Assembly (NCBI GenBank): GCA_020637215.1
Contig: JACJWI010000004.1
Span: 124,001 to 188,000, forward strand
Direction of reading: 5' to 3'
DNA from: Microthrixaceae bacterium
Lineage (GTDB): Bacteria > Actinomycetota > Acidimicrobiia > Acidimicrobiales > Microtrichaceae
DNA: 64,000 nt
Shown here: in pieces, positions 56,883-64,000 of the stretch
Position numbering within the stretch: the stretch's first letter is position 1
How the letters are laid out: each line of letters starts with the position of its first letter
Program-made: the position numbers and the translations under genes
The notes under the pieces: model-generated
The model's input: only the letters and a program-made list of their open reading frames with translations
What the model was told of the DNA's origin: nothing
The model's database searches: none

Positions 56883-59225
56883 TCACTCCATGCTGCGGCC
56901 CCAGTCGCGGAGCACCTCGAGGAAGTTGGTCGGGCTGTCCGGCGCGGGATCACCGGGCTGGTAGCGAACCGAGTGGATCGTCCCGGTGAACGGGAACGAC
57001 CCGTGGCGCTCGTAGACCTTCCAGCACACCGGGGACCGGCGGTCGAGGCCGACGTCGATCCCCTCGAACGGCGCCATCGCCATCAGCAACCGGAACCCGG
57101 TACCGGCCGCGACCTCGTCCCCATCGACCGCGACGGCCAGGTCCCAGAGGTCGTCGCCCGGGCAGGTGATGCGGAGCTCGAGCTCGTGGCACCCGGGACC
57201 GACCACAGGTCCGCGCACCTCTCCCTCCAGGCCGTAGCCGTTGTGCGCCGCGACCAGCTCGCCGGTGTCGTCGACGTAGAGCGAGTAGCCGCCGCCCTGG
57301 TCGCCGTGGGCGAACAGGATCCCCCGGTCGCCCTCGCCCAGCGTCACGTCCGCGGTGATGGTGGCGTCGCGCCACAGGATGAGGCGCTGGGAGCGCCAGC
57401 GGTCGAGGGTCGGCATCCCCGCGTGCAGCACGACGGGTTCGTCGTAGCGCTCGACCCACGGCGGACGCAGCAGGAACCGGTAGCCGGTCCCCTCGTCCAT
57501 CGGGAAGATCTGGTTCTCCCACGCTGCGGACTCCCACGCCTCGACCAGCGCGTCTCGACGATCGGGGTGCTCGTCGGACAGGTCCCGGAGCTGCGTCGGG
57601 TCCGCAGCCATGTCGAACAGCTCCCAGTGGTCCGCAGAGAACGGGGTCCGGGCCGGGTGGCGGGTCACGACCTCCCAGCCGTCGCGGCGATAGCCGCGGT
57701 GACCCTCGTTCTCGACGACGACGTCACGGCTGCGCCCGACGGCGTCGGGATCGGTGATCGTCGCCCCGAACACCGCCTCACCGGCCAGGGGCAGCACCGG
57801 GTTGCCCCGCCACTCCTCGGGCCTCGTCACCCCGGCGAGCTCCAGGAAGCTCGGCAGCAGGTCGGTGACGTGCAGGTACTGGTGACGCCGTTCCCCGCCG
57901 GTGTGGCCGGCCTCGGCCAGCGCCCTGGGCCACGACACGACGAACGGAACGGAGTGCCCGCCTCGGTGGGCGTTGATCTTGTAGAGCCGGAACGGCGTGT
58001 TCGACACCATCGCCCAGCCGCGGGGGTAGTGCGGCAGCGTGGTCGGCCCGCCCATGACGTCGTGTCGGGCCAGGTCCTCCTCGAACGGCTCCGCGGCTCC
58101 CTTGCGCTCCCAGTGCAGGGTCCGGAAGTACGCCGAGGTGCCCTGCTCCTGACCTTCGCGGGACCCGCCGTTGTCGGAGGTGAAGATGAACAGCGTGTTG
58201 TCCCACTCGCCCATCTCCTCGAGCGCGTCGCGCAGCCGCCCGATGTTCTGGTCGAGGTTGTCGATCAGACCGGCGTACACCGCCATGTAGCGGGCGAAGA
58301 GTCGCTTCTGGTCGTCGTCGAGGTCGTCCCACGGCGGGACGTCGTCGCCGGGCTCGGTGTTGCGCGGCGCGAGCTCGGCGCCGTCGGGGATCACCCCCAG
58401 GTCGACCTGACGTTCGTAGCGGGCCTGGCGGATGGCGTCCCACCCGGCCCGGTAGGTCTCGGCGTGGCGTTCGACGTCGACGGCCTTGGCCTGCAAGGGG
58501 GCGTGCACCGCGGCCTGCGAGAAGTAGAGGAAGAACGGCTTGGTCGGGTCCGACGCCTTGGTCTCGCGCACCATGTCGATCGCCCGGTCGGTGAAGTCGT
58601 CGGTGACGAAGTAGCCCTCGGGGTACTCGTCGGTGCGCACCGCGTGGTTGTCCTCGATCAGGCGGTGCGGGTGGTGGAAGTTGGTGAAGGCATCGAGGAA
58701 CCCGTAGTAGCGGTCGAAGCCCTTCTGCAGCGGCCACGACGAGCGGTCCCCGGCGTCGTTGACCTCGCTGTCCTTGGTCAGGTGCCACTTGCCGACCATC
58801 AGCGTCTGGTACCCGGCGTCTCGCAGCAGCTCCGGCAACGTGGGCGCGAACGGGGTCAGCTCCATGGCGTAGCCGGGGAAGCCCGGATCGGAGTGCGCCA
58901 CGTGGCCGACCCCGGCGCGGTGCGGTTCGAGGCCGGTCATCAGCGACGCCCGGGTGGGCGAGCACATCGGCGCCGAGTGGTAGTCGGTGTAGCGCAGTCC
59001 CTCGGCCGCGATCGCGTCGATGTTGGGCGTCGGGATCTCCGAGCCGTAGCAACCGAGGTCGGAGTAGCCCAGGTCGTCGCAGAGCACGACGACGATGTTG
59101 GGAGCGCCCTCGGCCGGCCGACGACGTTCGGGCCACCAAGGCTCCGAGGTGGCGAACACCCGACCCACCCGGCCCTCGTGGCCGGCGTACGGCGCGGTCG
59201 GATCCTCTGCGTCGGTCGTCGTCAT
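56883..59225 (-). CDS. Arylsulfatase (formylglycine-dependent sulfatase)
   Basis: This 780-aa protein is longer than most bacterial sulfatases. The metal-binding CDDLGYSD (Asp50, Asp51) is present, and the sulfatase signature is MCSPTRASLMTG: Cys88 in C-x-P-x-R is converted to formylglycine by a maturase. KWHLTKD and the later FTSDNGGSREG are also conserved. No signal peptide is visible, so it may act in the cytoplasm. The C-terminal ~190 residues form an extra beta-rich domain. GGAGCG lies 6-9 nt before the ATG. The maturase gene is not in the window. Confidence 0.9.
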   Translation of the reverse strand: MTTTDAEDPTAPYAGHEGRVGRVFATSEPWWPERRRPAEGAPNIVVVLCDDLGYSDLGCYGSEIPTPNIDAIAAEGLRYTDYHSAPMCSPTRASLMTGLEPHRAGVGHVAHSDPGFPGYAMELTPFAPTLPELLRDAGYQTLMVGKWHLTKDSEVNDAGDRSSWPLQKGFDRYYGFLDAFTNFHHPHRLIEDNHAVRTDEYPEGYFVTDDFTDRAIDMVRETKASDPTKPFFLYFSQAAVHAPLQAKAVDVERHAETYRAGWDAIRQARYERQVDLGVIPDGAELAPRNTEPGDDVPPWDDLDDDQKRLFARYMAVYAGLIDNLDQNIGRLRDALEEMGEWDNTLFIFTSDNGGSREGQEQGTSAYFRTLHWERKGAAEPFEEDLARHDVMGGPTTLPHYPRGWAMVSNTPFRLYKINAHRGGHSVPFVVSWPRALAEAGHTGGERRHQYLHVTDLLPSFLELAGVTRPEEWRGNPVLPLAGEAVFGATITDPDAVGRSRDVVVENEGHRGYRRDGWEVVTRHPARTPFSADHWELFDMAADPTQLRDLSDEHPDRRDALVEAWESAAWENQIFPMDEGTGYRFLLRPPWVERYDEPVVLHAGMPTLDRWRSQRLILWRDATITADVTLGEGDRGILFAHGDQGGGYSLYVDDTGELVAAHNGYGLEGEVRGPVVGPGCHELELRITCPGDDLWDLAVAVDGDEVAAGTGFRLLMAMAPFEGIDVGLDRRSPVCWKVYERHGSFPFTGTIHSVRYQPGDPAPDSPTNFLEVLRDWGRSME

Positions 59226-59259
59226 CTGGGTCGCTCCTCCGGGGCCGGACTGGGACCCC

Positions 59260-59265
59260 TATGTT
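59260..59265 (+). promoter_or_regulatory. -10 box of the FAD-linked oxidase gene
   Basis: TATGTT ends 8 nt before the GTG at 59274 in the 48-bp gap from the divergent sulfatase, consistent with a leaderless mRNA. Confidence 0.4.
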
Positions 59266-59273
59266 GTCGCGAC

Positions 59274-60752
59274 GTGGAGGAGACCGACGGCGAGACCGCG
59301 ACACCCCTCGACGACCGGCTGCTCGACGACCGGCTGCTCGACGACCTCGAGGACGCGCTCGGAGCGGGGTCGGTGCTGCGAGCGGGTCGGGACGTCCTCG
59401 ACCGCTACCTGGAGCCCGCCCGCGGCCGGGGCGGTCCCGCCGCGGCGGTGCTGCGGCCGGCGACGACCGCACAGGTGTGCACGGTCGTCCGACGCGCCGT
59501 GCTCGACGGGTTCCGTCTGCTGCCCCAGGGCGCCAACACGGGCCTGGTCGGCGCGTCGGTGCCACCGACCGTTCCGTCGGGATCCGATCCTCGACCGATC
59601 GTGGTCCTCAGCACCGAGCGACTGGTCGACCCGATCGAGGTCTTCGCGGATGACCGGGTGGCGATCGTCCCGGCCGGGGTGAGGCTCTCGACGTTGAACG
59701 ACAGGTTGGCTCCGCTGGGCCTGTCGCTGCCGATCGACCTGGGGGCCGATCCGTGCCTGGGAGCGATGGTGGCGACCGACACCGGCGGGGCCCGGATGCT
59801 GGCGCACGGCGACATGCGCCGCCGGGTGCTCGGCGTCGAGGCGGTCCTGGCCGACGTCGAGCTGACCAACGGGTCCGGTCCAACCGTGATCGACGACCTG
59901 ACGCGGCTGCGCAAGGACAACACCGGACCTCGCCTGACCTCGCTGATGGTGGGTTCGGGCGGGGCGTTCGGCGTCGTTACCCGGGTGGCGGTCGAGCTGG
60001 CCCGAGTCCCCCGGGAGTCGGCGTGCGGCCTGCTGGCCCCGGTCGACGCCGCCGCGGCACTGGACGCGCTGCGGATCCTGGAGGATGCGCTCGGGCCGCT
60101 GCTGTCGGCCTACGAGGTCGTCTCGGACACGGCCCTGGACCTGGCGGTGGACCACATCGACGGCCTCCGATCACCGTGGGGCGACCGGAGCCCCGCCCCC
60201 GAGGTGATGGTGCTGGTCGAGGCGGCCGGCCCCATCGGCACCGCGGAGGTGCTCGCCGACGCGGTGGCGGCGCTCGACGACGCCGGCGTGGTGGATGACG
60301 CCGTCCTGGTCCCGACCGACCGGGCGTGGCACCTGCGACACTCGATCACCGAGGGACTCGCCCGGGCCGGAACCGTCGTCGGGTTCGACGTCTCGGTCCC
60401 CCGCTCCGAGCTGGTGGCGTTCCGCGACGACGTCCGGGAGCGGCTCGCGACCACCGTGCCGCGGGCGGTGGTGGCGGACTTCGGCCACTGGGCCGACGGC
60501 GGCACCCACTGCAACCTGGTGTTCACCGGCGGACCTCCCGGCGACAGCGAGCGCGCGGACGCCCGCCGGGTCGTGTTCGGAACCGCGGTCGACGACCACC
60601 ACGGGAGCTACTCCGCCGAGCACGGGATCGGTCCTCACAACGCGGACTGGTGGATCCGCACGACACCTCCGGGCGATCGCGCGGTGCTGCGGTCCCTGCG
60701 GGAGCGCTGCGATCCGCACCGGGTTCTGGGCCACCCCGCCCTGCCGTTCTGA
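59274..60752 (+). CDS. FAD-linked 2-hydroxyacid oxidase/dehydrogenase (GlcD/D-lactate type)
   Basis: This 492-aa VAO-family flavoprotein has the FAD-binding segment LLPQGANTGLVGASVP (the PxGGxT-like loop) and LGAMVATDTGGARML, followed by DLTRLRKDNTGPRLTSLMVGSGGAFGVVTRV. The C-terminal FAD-oxidase domain ends in GHWADGGTHCNLVF, SAEHGIGPHNADWW and RCDPHRVLGHP. It resembles D-2-hydroxyglutarate or D-lactate dehydrogenases, and electrons probably go to a quinone or cytochrome. The first residues contain a duplicated DDRLL unit from a 15-bp repeat. The exact acid is unknown. Confidence 0.87.
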   Translation: MEETDGETATPLDDRLLDDRLLDDLEDALGAGSVLRAGRDVLDRYLEPARGRGGPAAAVLRPATTAQVCTVVRRAVLDGFRLLPQGANTGLVGASVPPTVPSGSDPRPIVVLSTERLVDPIEVFADDRVAIVPAGVRLSTLNDRLAPLGLSLPIDLGADPCLGAMVATDTGGARMLAHGDMRRRVLGVEAVLADVELTNGSGPTVIDDLTRLRKDNTGPRLTSLMVGSGGAFGVVTRVAVELARVPRESACGLLAPVDAAAALDALRILEDALGPLLSAYEVVSDTALDLAVDHIDGLRSPWGDRSPAPEVMVLVEAAGPIGTAEVLADAVAALDDAGVVDDAVLVPTDRAWHLRHSITEGLARAGTVVGFDVSVPRSELVAFRDDVRERLATTVPRAVVADFGHWADGGTHCNLVFTGGPPGDSERADARRVVFGTAVDDHHGSYSAEHGIGPHNADWWIRTTPPGDRAVLRSLRERCDPHRVLGHPALPF

Positions 60753-60797
60753 TCCGCCCGACGCGGCGGTCGGACCGCCCCTGACCGGCGACGCCTC

Positions 60798-62066
60798 TCA
60801 GCGCAGCTGGTCGACGAGCTGCTCCGGCGGGGCGGGTGTGCCGACCCACTCGCCCTGGGCCAGCGCGCAGCCGAGGGCGACCAGCCGTTCGGCCTGCGCG
60901 GCGCTCGACACGCCTTCGGCGATCGACTGCAAGCCGAGGGCCCCCAGCAACCCGAGCACCGAGGTCACGATGGCGGTGAGGCGGGGGTCGACCCCGAGGC
61001 CGCTCACGAAGCTGCGGTCGAGCTTCACCGCGTCGATGGGCAGCTGGTGCAGGTAGGTGAGCGATGCGTAGCCGGTGCCGAAGTCGTCCACCGCCACCCG
61101 GGCCCCCAGGCCGCGCAGCTCGCCCAACCGGTCGCGTGCCAGCGCCAGGTCGTTGAGGAGAACGCCCTCGGTCAGCTCGAGGACGAGGTCACCGGGGGCG
61201 AGCCCGGGATCGGCCAGGACCTCACGGACCGCACCGACGAAGCCGTCGTGCAGGAGCTGACGCGGCGACACGTTGACCGCCACGAACGCGTCCCGGGCCG
61301 CCCCGTCGCGACGCCACCTCATCAGCTGGTCGCACGCGGTCCGCAGGACCCATTCGCCGATTGGCACGATAAGCCCGGTGTGCTCGGCCAGGGGGACGAA
61401 GCGGTCCGGGCCGACCATCACGCCGTCGCGCTCCCAGCGCAGCAGGGCTTCGACCCCCGCGGTCCGGCCCGTCACGAGGTCGCGCTCCGGTTGGTAGTGC
61501 AGAACCAGGTCCCGACCGTCGCTGGAACGACGCAGGGCCGCCTCGGTCTGCTCACGGCGCGTCGCCCGATCCCGCAGCGCCTCGTCGAATCGGACCCACG
61601 TCCCGGACGGGAGATCCTCGGGGTCCTCCACACGTCGGCCCGGTCGATCGTCACCGACGATCCTCCCGGGTTCCCTGCCGGCATGGTCGACCAGGGCGAC
61701 GTCCAGTCGGGGGTCGAGCGGCGGGACCGCGGCGAGCTGCTCCTCCACCCGGTGGGCGATGGTGAGGAGGTCGTCGGGCTCGCCCAGCCGGTCGCAGAGG
61801 ACCGCTAAGCGGCCGGGTCCGAGCTCGGCGACCGTGTCGCCGGGCCGCACCGCGGACCGGAGCCTGTCGGCCAGCTCCGCGGCGCGGTCATCGGGTCCGC
61901 TCACGCGCACCAGCCCGAGCGGGCGCTCCGCCCCGACCGGCCGCCCGGCACCCGACGCGGCGTCGACGCGGGACTCCAGGACCGATCGGTCCGCGAATCC
62001 GGGGAGGGACGCGACCGGGCGGGAGGAAGGGTCGTGACTCTGTCCGCTCAGCGGGTGAAGCTCCAT
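60798..62066 (-). CDS. EAL-domain cyclic-di-GMP phosphodiesterase with degenerate GGDEF region
   Basis: This 422-aa protein has an N-terminal part (~40-160, RPLGLVRVSGPDDRAAELADRL...) resembling a reduced GGDEF fold without the GG(D/E)EF loop. The EAL domain (~180-420) keeps GVEALLRWER, FVAVNVSPRQL, LELTEG, AVDDFGTGYASL, VKLDRSFV and SIAEGV, all the metal and catalytic residues, so c-di-GMP hydrolysis is likely. No sensor or membrane segment is visible. It overlaps the DoxX-like gene by 19 bp, indicating co-transcription. Confidence 0.87.
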   Translation of the reverse strand: MELHPLSGQSHDPSSRPVASLPGFADRSVLESRVDAASGAGRPVGAERPLGLVRVSGPDDRAAELADRLRSAVRPGDTVAELGPGRLAVLCDRLGEPDDLLTIAHRVEEQLAAVPPLDPRLDVALVDHAGREPGRIVGDDRPGRRVEDPEDLPSGTWVRFDEALRDRATRREQTEAALRRSSDGRDLVLHYQPERDLVTGRTAGVEALLRWERDGVMVGPDRFVPLAEHTGLIVPIGEWVLRTACDQLMRWRRDGAARDAFVAVNVSPRQLLHDGFVGAVREVLADPGLAPGDLVLELTEGVLLNDLALARDRLGELRGLGARVAVDDFGTGYASLTYLHQLPIDAVKLDRSFVSGLGVDPRLTAIVTSVLGLLGALGLQSIAEGVSSAAQAERLVALGCALAQGEWVGTPAPPEQLVDQLR

Positions 62067-62479
62067 GCCCGGGCCAGCATCGGCAGCTGCAGCGGCAACC
62101 TCAACCAGGTGAGCCACACCGGCACGCGCACCTGGGAACGACCCCGGGACGCGTCGATCGCCATCTGCACGTTGGCGGGGTACACGGCGAGAACGGTGAG
62201 CAGCATGAGCCAGCCCCCGGCCCGACGGGTGCGCGGGATCGCCAGCAGGGCTCCGGATGCGATCTCGGCGACGCCGGAGACCATCACCGCCTCCCGTCGC
62301 CACGGGAACCAGCGGGGCACGATCCGCCGGAACGGGCCGGGGACCAGGAAGTGGGCGATGCCCATGCCGGCCATCATGGCGGCGGCCCGGAGTCGGGCCC
62401 GGTCACGGGCCGGGTCGGCGTCGGGGTCCCGCATGCGGTCCAGTGGTCCGGGTCGTTCGTCGCTCACGGCGTCCAGCAT
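62048..62479 (-). CDS. DoxX-like membrane protein
   Basis: The protein has 143 aa with about four hydrophobic helices. The region ARLRAAAMMAGMGIAHFLVPGPFRRIVPRWFPWRREAVMVSG, then ASGALLAIPRTRRAGGWLMLLTVLAVYPANVQMAI, matches the DoxX/MauE-like membrane family of unknown role. The ATG at 62479 is chosen; later in-frame starts (GTG 62467) are possible. It is the first gene of a two-gene unit with the EAL protein. Confidence 0.7.
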   Translation of the reverse strand: MLDAVSDERPGPLDRMRDPDADPARDRARLRAAAMMAGMGIAHFLVPGPFRRIVPRWFPWRREAVMVSGVAEIASGALLAIPRTRRAGGWLMLLTVLAVYPANVQMAIDASRGRSQVRVPVWLTWLRLPLQLPMLARAWSFTR

Positions 62480-62581
62480 GTCAGCTCCGAGGCCGGATCC
62501 GTCGACCACGACCGATCGACCGCTCACCGTTGCGGACGGAACGGCGCGATCAAGCGCCGGAACCGACTATTGCGGCCGCAA

Positions 62582-63055
62582 TCAACCCCTGAACGGGGGC
62601 TTGGGCGGCGCATCGTGGTTCTGGGTCGCCCGATAAGCAGCAAAATCGAAGCCAGGGGCTTCAACTGTATCCTTGTCGATCCAGCCAACTCGGTTTCCCC
62701 AATAGGCGATCACAGCACCGTTGGGGTCCAGAACCTCGACCAAGTCAGGTATTGGACGGCCCGGCTGACTCGGGAACAGGTCATCCGCACGCACGAACCC
62801 ACGTTGGTCAAAGTTCCGCGAATTGACCACCGGCCGAAGTGAACCGGGACCGAACGTCGCGGGATCCAGCTCGTCGCCCGGCGGGGGCACAGAATCAGTC
62901 GCAGGGGGGCCTTCAGAAGAACCTGACGTAGGCGGGGCTCCAACTCCGACATTCTGGACTGGCTCAGCTGGATCACCACATGCCACCAGGCCCAAGGACA
63001 AGGAGATCAGCAAGGCTCCCGCCAGACTGTGCATCGGTCGAGAGATCCGGTTCAT
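62582..63055 (-). CDS. Lipoprotein with unusually low G+C
   Basis: The protein has 157 aa. The signal peptide ends in the lipobox LVAC (Cys26). A Pro/Ser/Gly-rich spacer leads to DPATFGPGSLRPVVNSRNF, then a C-terminal part with IPDLVEVLDPNGAVIAYWGNRVGWIDKDTVEAPGFD. The last part looks like a small ligand-binding or inhibitor fold but I do not recognise it. Codon use is mixed at third positions (many A/T), unlike the surrounding genes. It follows a secreted protein gene by 10 bp. Confidence 0.75.
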   Translation of the reverse strand: MNRISRPMHSLAGALLISLSLGLVACGDPAEPVQNVGVGAPPTSGSSEGPPATDSVPPPGDELDPATFGPGSLRPVVNSRNFDQRGFVRADDLFPSQPGRPIPDLVEVLDPNGAVIAYWGNRVGWIDKDTVEAPGFDFAAYRATQNHDAPPKPPFRG

Positions 63056-63065
63056 CCCATCTCCT

Positions 63066-63545
63066 TCATGAGTAACCAGGGCTAGCCATCAAATGGGATT
63101 GCCATCCGCCAGCCACGGCAACGCTGTGCCCTGACACCGCCCTGTACATGGCCATTGGCGGATTCCACAAGACGTACCCGTTGCCCCAGGATGACGTCGT
63201 GATCGTGCTGTACTCGGAGGTTGTCCCCACGTCATACCAGCTACCGCCGAGTTTCACCTGAAGCACCGAAATGTTCAGCAACCAGCCCGCAGGGAGATTG
63301 AACGGCAACCAGCAGGCTACAGAGTGGTCAGCGCCAGTCCATGAATAGGATGTCGCGTGATCGCCCGATACAACTTCAACATCGATCTGCCCCCAGGCAC
63401 ACTGCGGATCGCTGCCAGTGCTTCCAGAGAAGTACCGAACTTCGCCACTGTTGTAGTCGCCCGCATTCGCGATCGAGCTGACCCCGATCGAGCAGGCGAT
63501 GAAGACGAGAATGGAGCACGTCTTCATCAGAATCCGATGCCGCAT
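63066..63545 (-). CDS. Secreted beta-rich protein with unusually low G+C
   Basis: This 159-aa protein has a signal peptide MRHRILMKTCSILVFIACSI ending in SIANA. The mature part is rich in Ser, Gly, Tyr and Trp, with two cysteines (DPQCAWGQ and VACWLPF) and beta-strand-like SHSVAVAGGWQSH; it might be a small beta-sandwich. G+C is lower than in most of the window. GAGGGG lies 6 nt before the ATG. Its neighbour is a lipoprotein, so the two may form a transferred exported pair. Function unknown. Confidence 0.7.
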   Translation of the reverse strand: MRHRILMKTCSILVFIACSIGVSSIANAGDYNSGEVRYFSGSTGSDPQCAWGQIDVEVVSGDHATSYSWTGADHSVACWLPFNLPAGWLLNISVLQVKLGGSWYDVGTTSEYSTITTSSWGNGYVLWNPPMAMYRAVSGHSVAVAGGWQSHLMASPGYS

Positions 63546-63598
63546 GACGAACCCCTCATCGACAGGACACATGCATACGGTCCGGAACCGTACACCTG

Positions 63599-64000
63599 TC
63601 ATTTCTCGCCACCAAGGCGGGCGACGTGGTACCCGCCTTCCGCTCCGGACGGCCCGGACAGGAGCCGGCCGATCAGCGGGACGTCGACGAAGCCCTCGAG
63701 GAACGCGTACCGCAACGCCACCTTGGGGAGGTCGCCCGGATCGGCGTAGATCAGCGAGCGGGGCTGCCACTCGGGTTGGAACTTCTCGTTGAACTCGCGC
63801 AGCGACCGGATCTGGTAGTAGGGGTTGAGCACGTCGACCACCCGCCGCAGCAGGCGATCGACCCGGGTGTGCTGGACGTCGTCGTCGAGCAAACGGGAGA
63901 ACGCGGCGAAGTTGAGCGACAGACGTCGCACGCCCCGCTGGTCGAGCTCGCTCACGGACCGGGCGACCAGGAGCTCGATGATGCCGTTGGCCGCGTCGGG
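63599..64000 (-). CDS. Phosphatidylglycerol lysyltransferase-like C-terminal domain (partial)
   Basis: The frame is open from the right edge to the stop and gives the last ~133 residues. DAANGIIELLVARSVSELD, then LSLNFAAFSRLLDDD, YYQIRSLREFNEKFQPEW and LPKVALRYAFLEGFVDVPLIG match the end of MprF/LysX-type DUF2156 aminoacyltransferases, which add lysine or other amino acids to phosphatidylglycerol and raise resistance to cationic peptides. The rest lies beyond the window. Confidence 0.8.
   Translation of the reverse strand, partial: PDAANGIIELLVARSVSELDQRGVRRLSLNFAAFSRLLDDDVQHTRVDRLLRRVVDVLNPYYQIRSLREFNEKFQPEWQPRSLIYADPGDLPKVALRYAFLEGFVDVPLIGRLLSGPSGAEGGYHVARLGGEK

Noticed and set aside
56973..60752. 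A 1259-codon open frame on the plus strand
   Set aside because: Its first ~2.3 kb is antisense to the sulfatase gene; only the part from 59274 encodes a recognisable FAD-linked oxidase.

Overview
The window is about 70% G+C almost throughout. It is densely packed with genes and makes heavy use of GTG starts. Many genes appear to be expressed from leaderless mRNAs, with a TANNNT -10 box 6-8 nt in front of the start codon. The gene content (SufBCDSU iron-sulfur assembly, a MutY, DUF4184/DUF2231/DUF2752 membrane proteins, CitE-type lyases, an MMPL exporter and LemA/DUF2207) points to a high-G+C Actinomycetota, most likely of the class Acidimicrobiia. That placement is inference from protein style, because there is no rRNA gene in the window. 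No tRNA, rRNA, CRISPR array, transposase or prophage was seen.

Layout. 1-571: end of a probable antitoxin gene plus a PIN-domain toxin. 622-2040: a metallo-hydrolase and a DUF4184 membrane protein, convergent. 2115-10665: the SUF iron-sulfur assembly region, split into three transcription units: sufC1-sufS-sufU (+), sufD-Rieske-sufC2 (-) and sufB (-). Between them lie a pterin dehydratase, a Cys4 protein and a PAS/degenerate-GGDEF protein. All three units carry the same 24-nt operator-like sequence in the promoter. 10805-16190: a membrane protein, a secreted protein, a gamma carbonic anhydrase-like protein, flavin reductase, an MBL hydrolase, mutY and a methyltransferase. 16396-28849: a PAS-GGDEF-EAL protein, an acyl-CoA dehydrogenase with an N-terminal extension, an undecad-repeat coiled-coil protein, gamma-aminobutyraldehyde dehydrogenase, a Cys-rich (SufR-like) HTH regulator with DUF2231, two CitE-family CoA lyases, an amine-oxidase-like flavoprotein and a quinone reductase.

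28973-40751: an extracytoplasmic thiol pair (DsbB + TlpA-like), glutathione peroxidase, a zinc alcohol dehydrogenase, a PMR1/SERCA-like Ca2+ P-type ATPase, a GYF_2 protein, two lipoproteins (esterase and SBBP beta-propeller) and a polyprenyl-phosphate sugar transferase. 41281-47226: cytochrome P450 with a double-domain TetR regulator, and an MMPL exporter divergent from another TetR. 47303-53213: LemA + DUF2207, an ATP-grasp protein, and a YtkA/CopC/CopD copper region. 53353-62479: a crotonase, a lipoprotein/secreted protein pair, a sulfatase, an FAD-linked 2-hydroxyacid oxidase, an EAL protein and a DoxX-like protein. 62582-63545: two secreted proteins in a segment of clearly lower G+C. 63599-64000: the end of an MprF/LysX-type lysyltransferase running off the window.

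The most interesting non-coding signals are four. First, the shared suf operator. Second, a family of six long, near-perfect palindromes with 2-nt centres and a common outer sequence (CCGTTCTGT or similar). Third, a perfect 16-bp palindrome over the acyl-CoA dehydrogenase promoter. Fourth, several short tandem duplications (13-, 16- or 17-bp units) sitting at or next to gene 3' ends.
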